A stretch of 6,070 bases of DNA from Thiotrichaceae bacterium (GTDB taxonomy: Bacteria; Pseudomonadota; Gammaproteobacteria; Thiotrichales; Thiotrichaceae), in assembly GCA_027024625.1 (NCBI GenBank), contig JALVRY010000115.1, forward strand, positions 329-6,398, read 5' to 3'. Shown here piece after piece: positions 1 through 5,554 of the stretch (position 1 is its first letter; each line of letters opens with the position of its first letter). The position numbers were made by a program, and so were the translations under genes. The notes under the pieces were generated by a model. It did not search any database. It was not told where the DNA came from and worked only from the letters and a program-made list of their open reading frames with translations.

Positions 1-32
1 AAGCTTAGAATTGCTATGCTAGCTTGAATTTT

Positions 33-458
33 ATGCTTGGGATACCACAAGTGAAGCGTATTTTGTCTAATGAACAAGAGATGATAAATTTTGCAGCCGA
101 ACTGGCCGCAACCCTATCATCAGGAAACACTGTATTTCTACAAGGTGACTTAGGAGCAGGCAAAACAACAATTGTTCGGGGAATATTACGATATTTCGGA
201 CACAAAGGAGCTGTAAAAAGCCCAACTTATACACTGGTTGAGCCCTATTCACTGAACGATAGAGAACTATACCACTTTGATTTATATAGATTAGGTGATC
301 CTGAAGAGCTTGAATACATGGGTGGACGTGACTACTTTGACTCTAGCGCAATCTGTCTGGTTGAATGGCCTGAAAAAGCAGATGGATTTCTTCCCAAGCC
401 TGATATAAATTTGTTAATATCCTACCACCCTAACGGTCGCGAGGTGCTAATTGAATAG
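33..458 (+). CDS. tsaE: TsaE, tRNA threonylcarbamoyladenosine (t6A) biosynthesis ATPase
   Basis: TsaE is the cytoplasmic P-loop ATPase that works with TsaB and TsaD to transfer the threonylcarbamoyl group onto A37 of ANN-decoding tRNAs. From ATG 33 the product is 141 aa, slightly shorter than E. coli TsaE (about 153 aa), mainly at the C-terminus. Visible motifs are the Walker A loop GDLGAGKTT (residues 38-46), SPTYTLVEPY (63-72), HFDLYRL (81-87), the acidic EEL (91-93) and LVEWPE (109-114), all signatures of the family. The start is uncertain: a TTG at 24 is in frame three codons earlier, and an ATG at 81 lies further in. None has a strong Shine-Dalgarno sequence. An in-frame TAG at 6-8 rules out a start further upstream. 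The following gene is an AmiB-type amidase, matching the tsaE-amiB order of many gammaproteobacteria. The identity is very secure; the exact start is less so. Confidence 0.95.
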   Translation: MLGIPQVKRILSNEQEMINFAAELAATLSSGNTVFLQGDLGAGKTTIVRGILRYFGHKGAVKSPTYTLVEPYSLNDRELYHFDLYRLGDPEELEYMGGRDYFDSSAICLVEWPEKADGFLPKPDINLLISYHPNGREVLIE

Positions 459-522
459 ACAAGTAAAAAACAGCATCTAACTCAATAAAAACAATTACTT
501 AAAAGTTTTAACTAAAAATCAC

Positions 523-551
523 TTGAAAAAAGTTTCCTAATGTACTTTACT
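523..551 (+). promoter_or_regulatory. candidate sigma-70 promoter for the amidase gene
   Basis: TTGAAA (523-528) and TTTACT (546-551) are separated by 17 bp in the 235-bp AT-rich gap between tsaE and the amidase gene. The -35 matches the consensus well (5 of 6) and the -10 only moderately (4 of 6). If used, it would give a leader of about 135 nt. The size of the gap suggests the amidase does not depend only on tsaE transcription. In AT-rich DNA such matches arise easily by chance. Confidence 0.3.
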
Positions 552-564
552 ATTACTTAATCCA

Positions 565-582
565 ATCATTTTAGTAAATGAT
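565..582. promoter_or_regulatory. perfect 7-4-7 palindrome upstream of the amidase gene
   Basis: ATCATTT and AAATGAT pair perfectly over 7 bp around a TAGT loop. The element lies 13 bp after the candidate promoter's -10, so it would be at or just after the transcription start. It could be an operator or an RNA hairpin. It has no T run, so it is not an intrinsic terminator. The stem is AT-rich and could be chance. Confidence 0.25.
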
Positions 583-693
583 CGAATACTTATGTAGCCC
601 TTAAAACTATAGCTGGTATTCACGGCTTGCGATCTCAGGCTAATAAAACCTGATGATAATTTCTATTTTTGTTTATCAAAGTACCCTCAGACA

Positions 694-2118
694 ATGCAAT
701 TATATAGACAAAAACAACAAAACAATCACTCCCGTGTTAGCACTAATTTAATTAAGGTGATGGCGGTCATTACTGCCTTATTTTTAAGTTTCCATTTGTT
801 TGCTGCACCGAACAAAGCAAGAATTGAATCACTACAGATCGAGCAAAGCAGCGGTAAGCTACGTGTGAGCTTTGATGTATCTAAGTCCGTAAAATATAAG
901 GCTTTTACACTTAAATCACCTGATAGGGTTGTGATTGACTTTAAAGATACAACGGCACCTCAACGAATATTTAAGTTCAAACAAAGCGCATCAAGTGACC
1001 CCATCAAAACCATCCGTCATGGTGTGCAAGGCGGCAGAAACTTACGTGTTGTTCTTGACATGAAATCATCCGTTAGCGTTATGTCTCGCTTAAAAAAAGC
1101 AAGATCAGGCTCCCGTGTCGAATTGGTATTAAGTGCTCCCAATATTGGTAAAAATATTAAACGAGCTAAAAGCCATAAACATTCGACGGTGAGAAAAACT
1201 CAACGAGCTAAAGCAACGACTAACAGCCCTAGTTCAGTTTATAAGCCTAAAAAACAGGGCGATTTTATCGTCGTTATTGATGCCGGTCATGGCGGTAAAG
1301 ATCCGGGTGCTATCGGTTTGAATGGTGTCTATGAGAAATCTGTCGTTCTTCAAATCGCAAAAAGGCTTAGAGCTAAGGTTGATCGACAGCCAGGAATGCG
1401 AGCAGTGATGACTCGTTCTGGTGACACTTTTGTCCCACTGCGTGAACGTATCAATATTGCTAGCCGCAGCAAAGCAGACTTATTTATCTCTATTCATGCT
1501 AACTCAAATATGCGTCGCAGTATGTCTGGCTCTTCTGTTTATATTCTATCTCGTCGCGGTGCTTCGAGTGAGGCTGCTCATTTTATTGCTGCACGAGAAA
1601 ATGCAGCTCATGTGCGCACTTTAGGAAGCATCAACTTTAGTGGTCGGAATCGTATGATTAAAACCGTACTGCTAGATTTAACACGCACATCAACTATTAC
1701 TCGCAGTTTAAGCCTAGCTAAAAATGTATTAAGCGAATTAGGTAACGTAAATAATCTACACCGTGGACGTGTGGAGAGTGCTGCATTTGTTGTATTGAAG
1801 TCTTTAGATATTCCTTCAATGTTGGTTGAAACAGCCTATATCAGCAATCCTAAGGAAGAAAAACAACTAACTCAAAAGTCGTATCAGGAGAATTTAGCTA
1901 ATGCAATGTTTCGTGGCATTAAGCGATACTATATGCAGCACTCGCCTAAGTCTCGTCGCTATGCAAGCTCCAATGGCAATTATAAAGTTAAAGCAGGTGA
2001 TACCTTGCTTGGTATTGCCAATCGCCATCACGTGACACTCAGCCAAATCAAACGAGCCAACAACATGTCTGGAACTGCAATACGTGCGGGGCAAAAATTA
2101 ATAATCCCATCATCTTAA
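694..2118 (+). CDS. amiB: AmiB-type N-acetylmuramoyl-L-alanine amidase (AMIN-Amidase_3-LysM)
   Basis: This zinc amidase cleaves the bond between N-acetylmuramic acid and L-alanine in peptidoglycan, and family members split the septum during cell division. The 474-aa product has a long n-region and a hydrophobic signal segment (about residues 22-37, probable cleavage after FAA). An AMIN domain (about 43-148) follows, then a basic Ser/Lys/Arg linker (about 150-188), the Amidase_3 domain (about 191-411) and a C-terminal LysM domain (about 429-472). Zinc ligands and catalytic residues are His199 (DAGHGG), Glu214, His268 (SIHANSN) and Glu379 (VETAYISNP). The insert at about 290-335 corresponds to the autoinhibitory region of AmiA/B/C enzymes, which EnvC/NlpD-type activators relieve. 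E. coli AmiB (about 445 aa) has the same order, including LysM, which E. coli AmiC lacks. The ATG at 694 has no clear Shine-Dalgarno. An in-frame ATG at 760 would remove the positive n-region, so 694 is preferred. The gene ends with tandem TAA-TAG and meets rsfS head-on across a shared terminator. Confidence 0.93.
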   Translation: MQLYRQKQQNNHSRVSTNLIKVMAVITALFLSFHLFAAPNKARIESLQIEQSSGKLRVSFDVSKSVKYKAFTLKSPDRVVIDFKDTTAPQRIFKFKQSASSDPIKTIRHGVQGGRNLRVVLDMKSSVSVMSRLKKARSGSRVELVLSAPNIGKNIKRAKSHKHSTVRKTQRAKATTNSPSSVYKPKKQGDFIVVIDAGHGGKDPGAIGLNGVYEKSVVLQIAKRLRAKVDRQPGMRAVMTRSGDTFVPLRERINIASRSKADLFISIHANSNMRRSMSGSSVYILSRRGASSEAAHFIAARENAAHVRTLGSINFSGRNRMIKTVLLDLTRTSTITRSLSLAKNVLSELGNVNNLHRGRVESAAFVVLKSLDIPSMLVETAYISNPKEEKQLTQKSYQENLANAMFRGIKRYYMQHSPKSRRYASSNGNYKVKAGDTLLGIANRHHVTLSQIKRANNMSGTAIRAGQKLIIPSS

Positions 2119-2146
2119 TAGACAGGCTTTAGACTTTTCCAAACTC

Positions 2147-2187
2147 AAAAAAGCCACCGAGAACCTAAGATTCACGGTGGCTTTTTT
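2147..2187. terminator. bidirectional intrinsic terminator between amiB and rsfS
   Basis: AAAAAAGCCACCG (2147-2159) pairs perfectly with CGGTGGCTTTTTT (2175-2187). An inner GAA/TTC extension (2161-2163 with 2171-2173) leaves a 7-nt loop. The GC-rich stem has A on one side and T on the other, so it reads as a Rho-independent terminator on both strands. It serves amiB from the left and the proA-nadD-rsfS operon from the right. Confidence 0.93.
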
Positions 2188-2212
2188 ATAAATGGCACTT
2201 GCCAAAAAGTAT

Positions 2213-2563
2213 TTACGAGCTAGCAGAAGCTTCTTCTGACTCTTCCACACCCCAAAGCTTCTCAAGATTATAAAAATCTCTCACATCACGTTGCATGATA
2301 TGCACAACAATTTCATTTAAATCAACTAAAACCCACTCACCATTGTCCTCACCTTCCATACCTAGTGGTTGGTTATCTGCATCTTTGAATTCTTTAAATA
2401 AATTAGCTGCAATCGATTTGACATGACGTGTTGAGTTACCTGTCGCGATAATCATTAAATCCGTCATGCTGGACTTTCCTCTCACGTCCAATACAACAAT
2501 ATCTTGTGCTTTTAAATCTTCCAACGCATTAACAGCGAAAGTTTGCATTTCTTCTAAATTCAT
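2213..2563 (-). CDS. rsfS: RsfS, ribosomal silencing factor
   Basis: RsfS (formerly YbeB/Iojap) binds ribosomal protein L14 on the 50S subunit and blocks joining with 30S, lowering translation during starvation or stationary phase. The 116-aa product compares with 105 aa in E. coli. It shows the family's N-terminal helix, the VLDVRGKSSMTDLMIIATGNSTRHVKSIA core split over residues 23-52, GEWVLVDLNEIVVHIM and a DFYNLEKLW motif near the end. A short acidic/Ser tail (EESEEASASS) accounts for the extra length. Its ATG overlaps the nadD stop as ATGA (4 bp), so it is probably translated by coupling. It is the last gene before the bidirectional terminator. rlmH, often the next gene in this operon in other gammaproteobacteria, is not here. 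Confidence 0.96.
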   Translation of the reverse strand: MNLEEMQTFAVNALEDLKAQDIVVLDVRGKSSMTDLMIIATGNSTRHVKSIAANLFKEFKDADNQPLGMEGEDNGEWVLVDLNEIVVHIMQRDVRDFYNLEKLWGVEESEEASASS

Positions 2564-3174
2564 ATATACAGCTTTTTCTCGTTAATATAATTATGTACCG
2601 CATCAGGCAATAAGTAGCGAATACTGCGGCTATTCTTCTGCTCATCTCTAATCATTGTAGCTGAAATATCCAGCTGTGTAACAGAAACGAAGTATAGTTT
2701 ACCAGCAGGTGAGTCGAATAGCTCACTTTGTTGCTTTGTATGGTAAGCGTTTAATAAAGGATTTTCAGCAATATAATTGGGACGATGGGAGACAACAAGG
2801 TGCGTAAGTTCTAGTATTTTCTGCCATTGATGCCATTGGGTAAAATTTTGGTAAGCATCCATTCCCATCATCCAGCAAAGAGGAATTTCATCTCCCAATT
2901 CCTGCCTTAAAGAAAGCAAAGTATCAACCGTATAAGATGTGGCTTGCCGCTGTAATTCACGCTGATCTAACACAAATCGCGGTTCACTTTGTATGGCAAG
3001 CTCGACCATGTGGGCTCGTTCTTGTGCAGAGACACAAGGCTGATCTCGCAAAGGTGGCTGACTCGCTGGAATAAATCTTACTTCTTCTAAACCCAGTAAA
3101 TCAGCCACTTCTAAGGCGGGTCGTAGGTGTCCAAAGTGAATCGGGTTAAACGTCCCGCCCATTAAACCGATCAT
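2560..3174 (-). CDS. nadD: NadD, nicotinate-mononucleotide adenylyltransferase
   Basis: NadD transfers AMP from ATP to nicotinate mononucleotide to make deamido-NAD, a late step of NAD synthesis in the cytoplasm. The 204-aa product has normal length. The nucleotidyltransferase signature [11 protein letters not shown] is at residues 6-16, with the HxGH catalytic pair His13/His16. SYTVDTL (80-86), the SHRPNY strand region (139-144) and the C-terminal ISATMIR motif (170-176), which binds ATP phosphate, are all present. The ATG overlaps the proA stop as ATGA, and its own TGA overlaps the rsfS start. It therefore sits in the middle of a tightly coupled operon. The common D in GGTFDP is N here, a tolerated variant. 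Confidence 0.96.
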   Translation of the reverse strand: MIGLMGGTFNPIHFGHLRPALEVADLLGLEEVRFIPASQPPLRDQPCVSAQERAHMVELAIQSEPRFVLDQRELQRQATSYTVDTLLSLRQELGDEIPLCWMMGMDAYQNFTQWHQWQKILELTHLVVSHRPNYIAENPLLNAYHTKQQSELFDSPAGKLYFVSVTQLDISATMIRDEQKNSRSIRYLLPDAVHNYINEKKLYI

Positions 3175-4433
3175 TGGCGAATGTGTCCATCTCCAAGAAC
3201 AATAAATTTCTTTGTGGTTAAACCTTCTAAACCAACCGGCCCTCGCACATGTAATTTATCGGTACTGATACCAATTTCAGCCCCAAGCCCATATTCAAAT
3301 CCATCAGCAAAACGAGTGGAGGCGTTGACCATTACCGAACTAGAGTCCACACGCCGTAAGAAATATCGAGAGCTTGTAATGTTTTCTGTCACAATCGTAT
3401 CAGTATGGTGTGAGCCGTATTGATTGATATGATCAATTGCATCATCAAGACTATCAACAATGCGAATCGATAAAATAGGAGCCAAATATTCAGCCGTCCA
3501 ATCATCATCATTTGCTTTATTGCAATCTGGTAAAATCACCTGTGTACGCGAACAACCACGTAGCTCGACCTCTTTTTCTGCAAATAATGCAGCAAGAGTT
3601 GGTAGTATTTTTGCCGCAACGGAGTCTGCAACCAACAAAGTTTCCATCGCGTTACATACACCATAGCGATGTGTCTTAGAGTTAAGTGAAATCTCAACCG
3701 CTTTATCTAAATCAGCATCATCATCAATAAACACATGACATATACCATCCAGATGTTTAATAACAGGCACTAAAGATTCAGCGCTGACTCGCTCAATCAA
3801 ACCTTTGCCACCGCGTGGAATGATTACATCAACATAATCCTTCAAACGCAGCAATTCACCTACCGCTGAGCGATCTGTTGTTTCGATTACTTGGATGCAC
3901 TCAGCGGGCAAACCTGCCGTTTGTAAGCCTTCCTGAATACATTGCGCAATCGCCTGATTTGAATAAATCGCTTCCGATCCGCCACGCAAAATAGTTGCAT
4001 TACCTGATTTTAAACAAAGCCCTGCGGCATCTGCTGTCACATTAGGACGTGACTCATAAATGATTCCGATAACACCTAGCGGTACACGCATGTGTCCCAC
4101 TTGGATACCTGATGGGCGATAAGTCATATCACTGATTTCACCTACAGGATCAGGCAAAGCAGCAATTTGACGCAAACCTTCTGCCATACCTAATATGACT
4201 TTGTTATTTAAACGCAAACGATCGAGCATGGCATCATCCAAGCCATTTGCCTTTCCTGCGACTAGATCTTTCTCATTTTCAGCTTCTAGCCATTCGGCTT
4301 TTTCAATCAATAGTTCAGCGATACTAATCAAGGCTAAGTTCTTTTGTGCAGACTCCGCCGCAGATAACAAACCTGCCGCATCTTTGGCTTTTTTGCCGAC
4401 TTGCTGCATGTATTCTGGAATATTTAAACTCAC
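3171..4433 (-). CDS. proA: ProA, gamma-glutamyl phosphate reductase
   Basis: ProA reduces gamma-glutamyl phosphate with NADPH to glutamate-5-semialdehyde, the second step of proline synthesis from glutamate. The 420-aa product is full length for the family. It belongs to the aldehyde dehydrogenase fold: [14 protein letters not shown] (126-139), [13 protein letters not shown] (143-155), IPRGGKGLI (205-213), the catalytic Cys260 in [11 protein letters not shown], and [12 protein letters not shown] plus [13 protein letters not shown] near the C-terminus. The start codon is GTG (4431-4433), supported by an AGGA Shine-Dalgarno (4442-4445 on the minus strand) 8 nt upstream. The next in-frame ATG is 8 codons in and would trim the conserved N-terminal helix. 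It heads the proA-nadD-rsfS operon. proB is not in the window. I found no convincing promoter in the short upstream region. Confidence 0.97.
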   Translation of the reverse strand: MSLNIPEYMQQVGKKAKDAAGLLSAAESAQKNLALISIAELLIEKAEWLEAENEKDLVAGKANGLDDAMLDRLRLNNKVILGMAEGLRQIAALPDPVGEISDMTYRPSGIQVGHMRVPLGVIGIIYESRPNVTADAAGLCLKSGNATILRGGSEAIYSNQAIAQCIQEGLQTAGLPAECIQVIETTDRSAVGELLRLKDYVDVIIPRGGKGLIERVSAESLVPVIKHLDGICHVFIDDDADLDKAVEISLNSKTHRYGVCNAMETLLVADSVAAKILPTLAALFAEKEVELRGCSRTQVILPDCNKANDDDWTAEYLAPILSIRIVDSLDDAIDHINQYGSHHTDTIVTENITSSRYFLRRVDSSSVMVNASTRFADGFEYGLGAEIGISTDKLHVRGPVGLEGLTTKKFIVLGDGHIRQ

Positions 4434-4441
4434 TATTTTTT

Positions 4442-4445
4442 TCCT
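4442..4445 (-). promoter_or_regulatory. Shine-Dalgarno of proA, decides the GTG start
   Basis: On the minus strand AGGA is followed by 8 nt (an A-rich stretch) and then GTG. This spacing is good for ribosome binding and supports GTG 4433 as the proA start over the internal ATG. Confidence 0.7.
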
Positions 4446-4589
4446 ACTTTAAATTATGCACCCTTAGTTCAGTTTTCCTCACGACTTCGGGGTACTTAAA
4501 AACCTAATTAAGTCATGGGGTATTTCAATCCTTCCTGAATGAAACCCTGATCAAGTCAAAAATATTGGAAGCAACACTTTAGAGACTTC

Positions 4590-4951
4590 TTAATATATTT
4601 TGTACTCGGCGAAACCTTTATTGACTAATTCATCATTAACACATGAGCCATCAAGCCAAACATCAGCCAACCAACGTCCATATTTTCCTTTTTTGTCTTT
4701 ATAGGTCACTAAAGACACTGTTTTTCCCATTACTCGATTTCTCAACCAATCTCTCGACACCAAACCCTATTGCCTTTCCTTTCCACAAACGTCTGGAGTA
4801 TTAATGCAGTACAGTCTGATTTTTTCACTATTCATCCATGTATGAAAGCCTAAATCAATATCGACAATAATTGTATCCCTATCATAAACCTTAGTCACAT
4901 ATGCACAATAATGATACAAGCCTTCCACTTAATTTCTCCCGCTTTTCCCAT
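4590..4951 (-). pseudogene. decayed thermonuclease (staphylococcal nuclease-fold) gene
   Basis: Reading the minus strand, frames can be joined into a small thermonuclease-like protein of about 120 aa. The recognisable order is YCAYVTKVYDRDTI, then EKIRLYCINTPDVCGKERQ, an in-frame TAG (4767-4769), then GLVSRDWLRNRVMGKTVSL, KYGRWLADVW and VNDELVNKGFAEYKIY before TAA at 4590-4592. This follows the SNase pattern VxDGDT / R-L-x-x-I-D/N-T-P-E / KYGRxLA / VNxxLVxxGxA. A plausible ATG at 4949-4951 (MGKAGEIKWK) lies in another frame, so a single-base frameshift near 4925-4930 is also needed. Substitutions hit key sites too: DGDT has become DRDT and TPE has become TPD. The Arg residues matching SNase R35 and R87 remain. 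No signal peptide is seen. Homologues of this short type occur in phages and mobile regions, so it may be a relic of transfer. An alternative is that the 3' part is read from an internal start, which would lack the active site. The gene is very likely dead. Confidence 0.8.
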
Positions 4952-5011
4952 ACTCCTACTTACCAATTTTACCCTGTACAGTAGCCGATTTTATTAAAAG
5001 TCGAGATTCAG

Positions 5012-5040
5012 TTTATAGAAAGTTTATAAGTTAATGTAAT
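5012..5040 (+). promoter_or_regulatory. candidate promoter of the first Cys-rich lipoprotein gene
   Basis: TTTATA (5012-5017) and TGTAAT (5035-5040) lie 17 bp apart; the -10 matches 5 of 6 and the -35 matches 4 of 6. The predicted leader of about 110 nt contains the 5099-5120 hairpin. The whole 4952-5136 stretch is very AT-rich, so chance matches are likely. No gene is visible in it. Confidence 0.3.
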
Positions 5041-5098
5041 AATTAATGCATCTACTCAATAAAATATTGCGTAAATAGTTCTGCTGTTCGTGCAATAA

Positions 5099-5120
5099 GG
5101 GAGTTTCCTTAAAAACTCCC
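5099..5120 (+). promoter_or_regulatory. perfect 8-bp hairpin in the leader of the Cys-rich lipoprotein gene
   Basis: GGGAGTTT (5099-5106) pairs perfectly with AAACTCCC (5113-5120) around the loop CCTTAA. It ends 37 nt before the preferred ATG at 5158. No T run follows, so it is not a normal terminator. It could stabilise the mRNA, form part of a regulatory leader, or be a protein-binding dyad. Confidence 0.5.
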
Positions 5121-5157
5121 ATAACTAAACTCCAATATGGAAGAGGATATTCTCAAC

Positions 5158-5367
5158 ATGAATAAAGTAACAAAAGTAACAGGTCTTGTTTTAGCGTCTG
5201 CAGCTGCAACATTATTAATCTCTGGTTGTGCTAATAATTCAGAAAAATCAAGTACTGACAAATCTGCCGCAAAAGTTGAAGCCAAATCAACAAATTCTTG
5301 CAGTGGCAAAGATAGCTGTAAAGGGAAAGATAGCTGTAAGGGTAAAAATAGTTGTTCTGGAAAATAA
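5158..5367 (+). CDS. small Cys-rich lipoprotein with four SC[K/S]GK repeats (bufferin-like, unnamed)
   Basis: I do not recognise a named family with certainty. From ATG 5158 the product is 69 aa. It has a lipoprotein signal peptide (basic MNKVTK, a hydrophobic stretch, lipobox LISGC with Cys24), a polar Ser/Lys/Ala spacer (25-45), and a tail of four hexapeptides NSCSGK, DSCKGK, DSCKGK, NSCSGK. Cys48, 54, 60 and 66 are evenly spaced and there is nothing after the last repeat. The start at 5158 is preferred over ATG 5137 because AGAGGA (5142-5147) lies 10 nt upstream and the signal peptide then has a normal n-region. The longer form would add acidic residues in front of it. The signal peptide resembles that of the BufA2-like protein downstream (V/L-T-G-x-x-LAS), and C[K]GK echoes its CKGQ motifs, so the two may be diverged paralogues. 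An exported, membrane-anchored thiol-rich peptide that binds metal is an inference. An N-acyl anchor on Cys24 is expected if the cell's Lgt/Lsp/Lnt system acts on it. Confidence 0.75.
   Translation: MNKVTKVTGLVLASAAATLLISGCANNSEKSSTDKSAAKVEAKSTNSCSGKDSCKGKDSCKGKNSCSGK
5293..5364 (+). repeat. four tandem 18-bp coding repeats (N/D-S-C-S/K-G-K)
   Basis: Four in-frame 18-bp units (5293-5310, 5311-5328, 5329-5346, 5347-5364) encode the hexapeptide repeats. Units 2 and 3 are nearly identical and differ only at two third positions, suggesting recent duplication. Units 1 and 4 have drifted at several synonymous sites while keeping Cys, Gly and Lys, which suggests selection on the protein. Confidence 0.85.
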
Positions 5368-5388
5368 TTCCTAGACATTTGCTTTAAA

Positions 5389-5425
5389 CTAGTACTCCAG
5401 CAATTTTGGTTTGATGGGGTACTAG
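5389..5425 (+). terminator. long hairpin after the first lipoprotein gene (possible terminator)
   Basis: CTAGTACTCC (5389-5398) pairs with GGGGTACTAG (5416-5425) over 10 bp with one T-G wobble and a 17-nt loop. A second small hairpin AAGTG-TCTC-CACTT (5428-5441) follows directly. No T run is present, so this is not a classic intrinsic terminator. It may block exonucleases, attenuate read-through, or be a relic of a small mobile element. Confidence 0.4.
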
Positions 5426-5446
5426 AAAAGTGTCTCCACTTGACTA

Positions 5447-5476
5447 TTCACTAACATCAATAAATAGGGCTATACT
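5447..5476 (+). promoter_or_regulatory. candidate promoter of the BufA2-like gene
   Basis: TTCACT (5447-5452, 4 of 6) and TATACT (5471-5476, 5 of 6) are 18 bp apart and would start transcription near 5483. A second perfect TATAAT lies at 5517-5522, but it has no good -35 and would leave a leader of only about 25 nt. Either would make this gene a unit separate from the first lipoprotein gene. Confidence 0.35.
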
Positions 5477-5482
5477 CGTACC

Positions 5483-5513
5483 ATTAGATTTTAGAACTTC
5501 TCTTTAGTCTAAT
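5483..5513 (+). promoter_or_regulatory. ATTAGA...TCTAAT dyad in the BufA2-like leader
   Basis: ATTAGA (5483-5488) and TCTAAT (5508-5513) form an interrupted dyad with a 19-nt centre. It sits just after the TATACT promoter and just before the TATAAT box at 5517. It could be a repressor site for the second box or a weak RNA stem. The evidence is the symmetry only. Confidence 0.22.
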
Positions 5514-5541
5514 CTTTATAATAATTACCCTGAAAAAGGGT

Positions 5542-5546
5542 GGAGG
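5542..5546 (+). promoter_or_regulatory. strong Shine-Dalgarno of the BufA2-like gene
   Basis: GGAGG is followed by 8 nt and then ATG 5555, an optimal arrangement that fixes the start. It sits directly after a small ACCC/GGGT stem (5527-5530 with 5538-5541), which could partly mask it in the RNA. An out-of-frame ATG at 5548 would give only six codons. Confidence 0.75.
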
Positions 5547-5554
5547 AATGAATA

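Noticed and set aside
24..32. TTG at 24 as the tsaE start
   Set aside because: ATG at 33 is in frame just three codons later, and there is no Shine-Dalgarno favouring the rarer TTG codon.
3181..4452. Plus-strand ORFs opposite proA (80, 68 and 85 aa)
   Set aside because: They lie antisense to a full-length conserved gene and show no recognisable domains.
4489..4496. GGGGTACT also found at 5416-5423, as direct repeats bounding an inserted segment
   Set aside because: Only 8 bp match and the flanks differ; one copy is explained by the hairpin at 5389-5425. Too short to claim a target duplication.
4974..4981. CTGTACAG palindrome as a LexA (SOS) box
   Set aside because: The gammaproteobacterial LexA box needs CTGT-N8-ACAG; here the half-sites abut with no spacer, so it is probably chance.
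5137..5157. ATG at 5137 as the start of the Cys-rich lipoprotein
   Set aside because: It would add MEEDILN, an acidic extension in front of the signal peptide. The AGAGGA site falls inside that extension and is placed for the ATG at 5158.
5293..5364. Short tandem repeats as a CRISPR array
   Set aside because: The units are 18 bp, directly abutting, in frame with a protein and without spacers; they are coding repeats.
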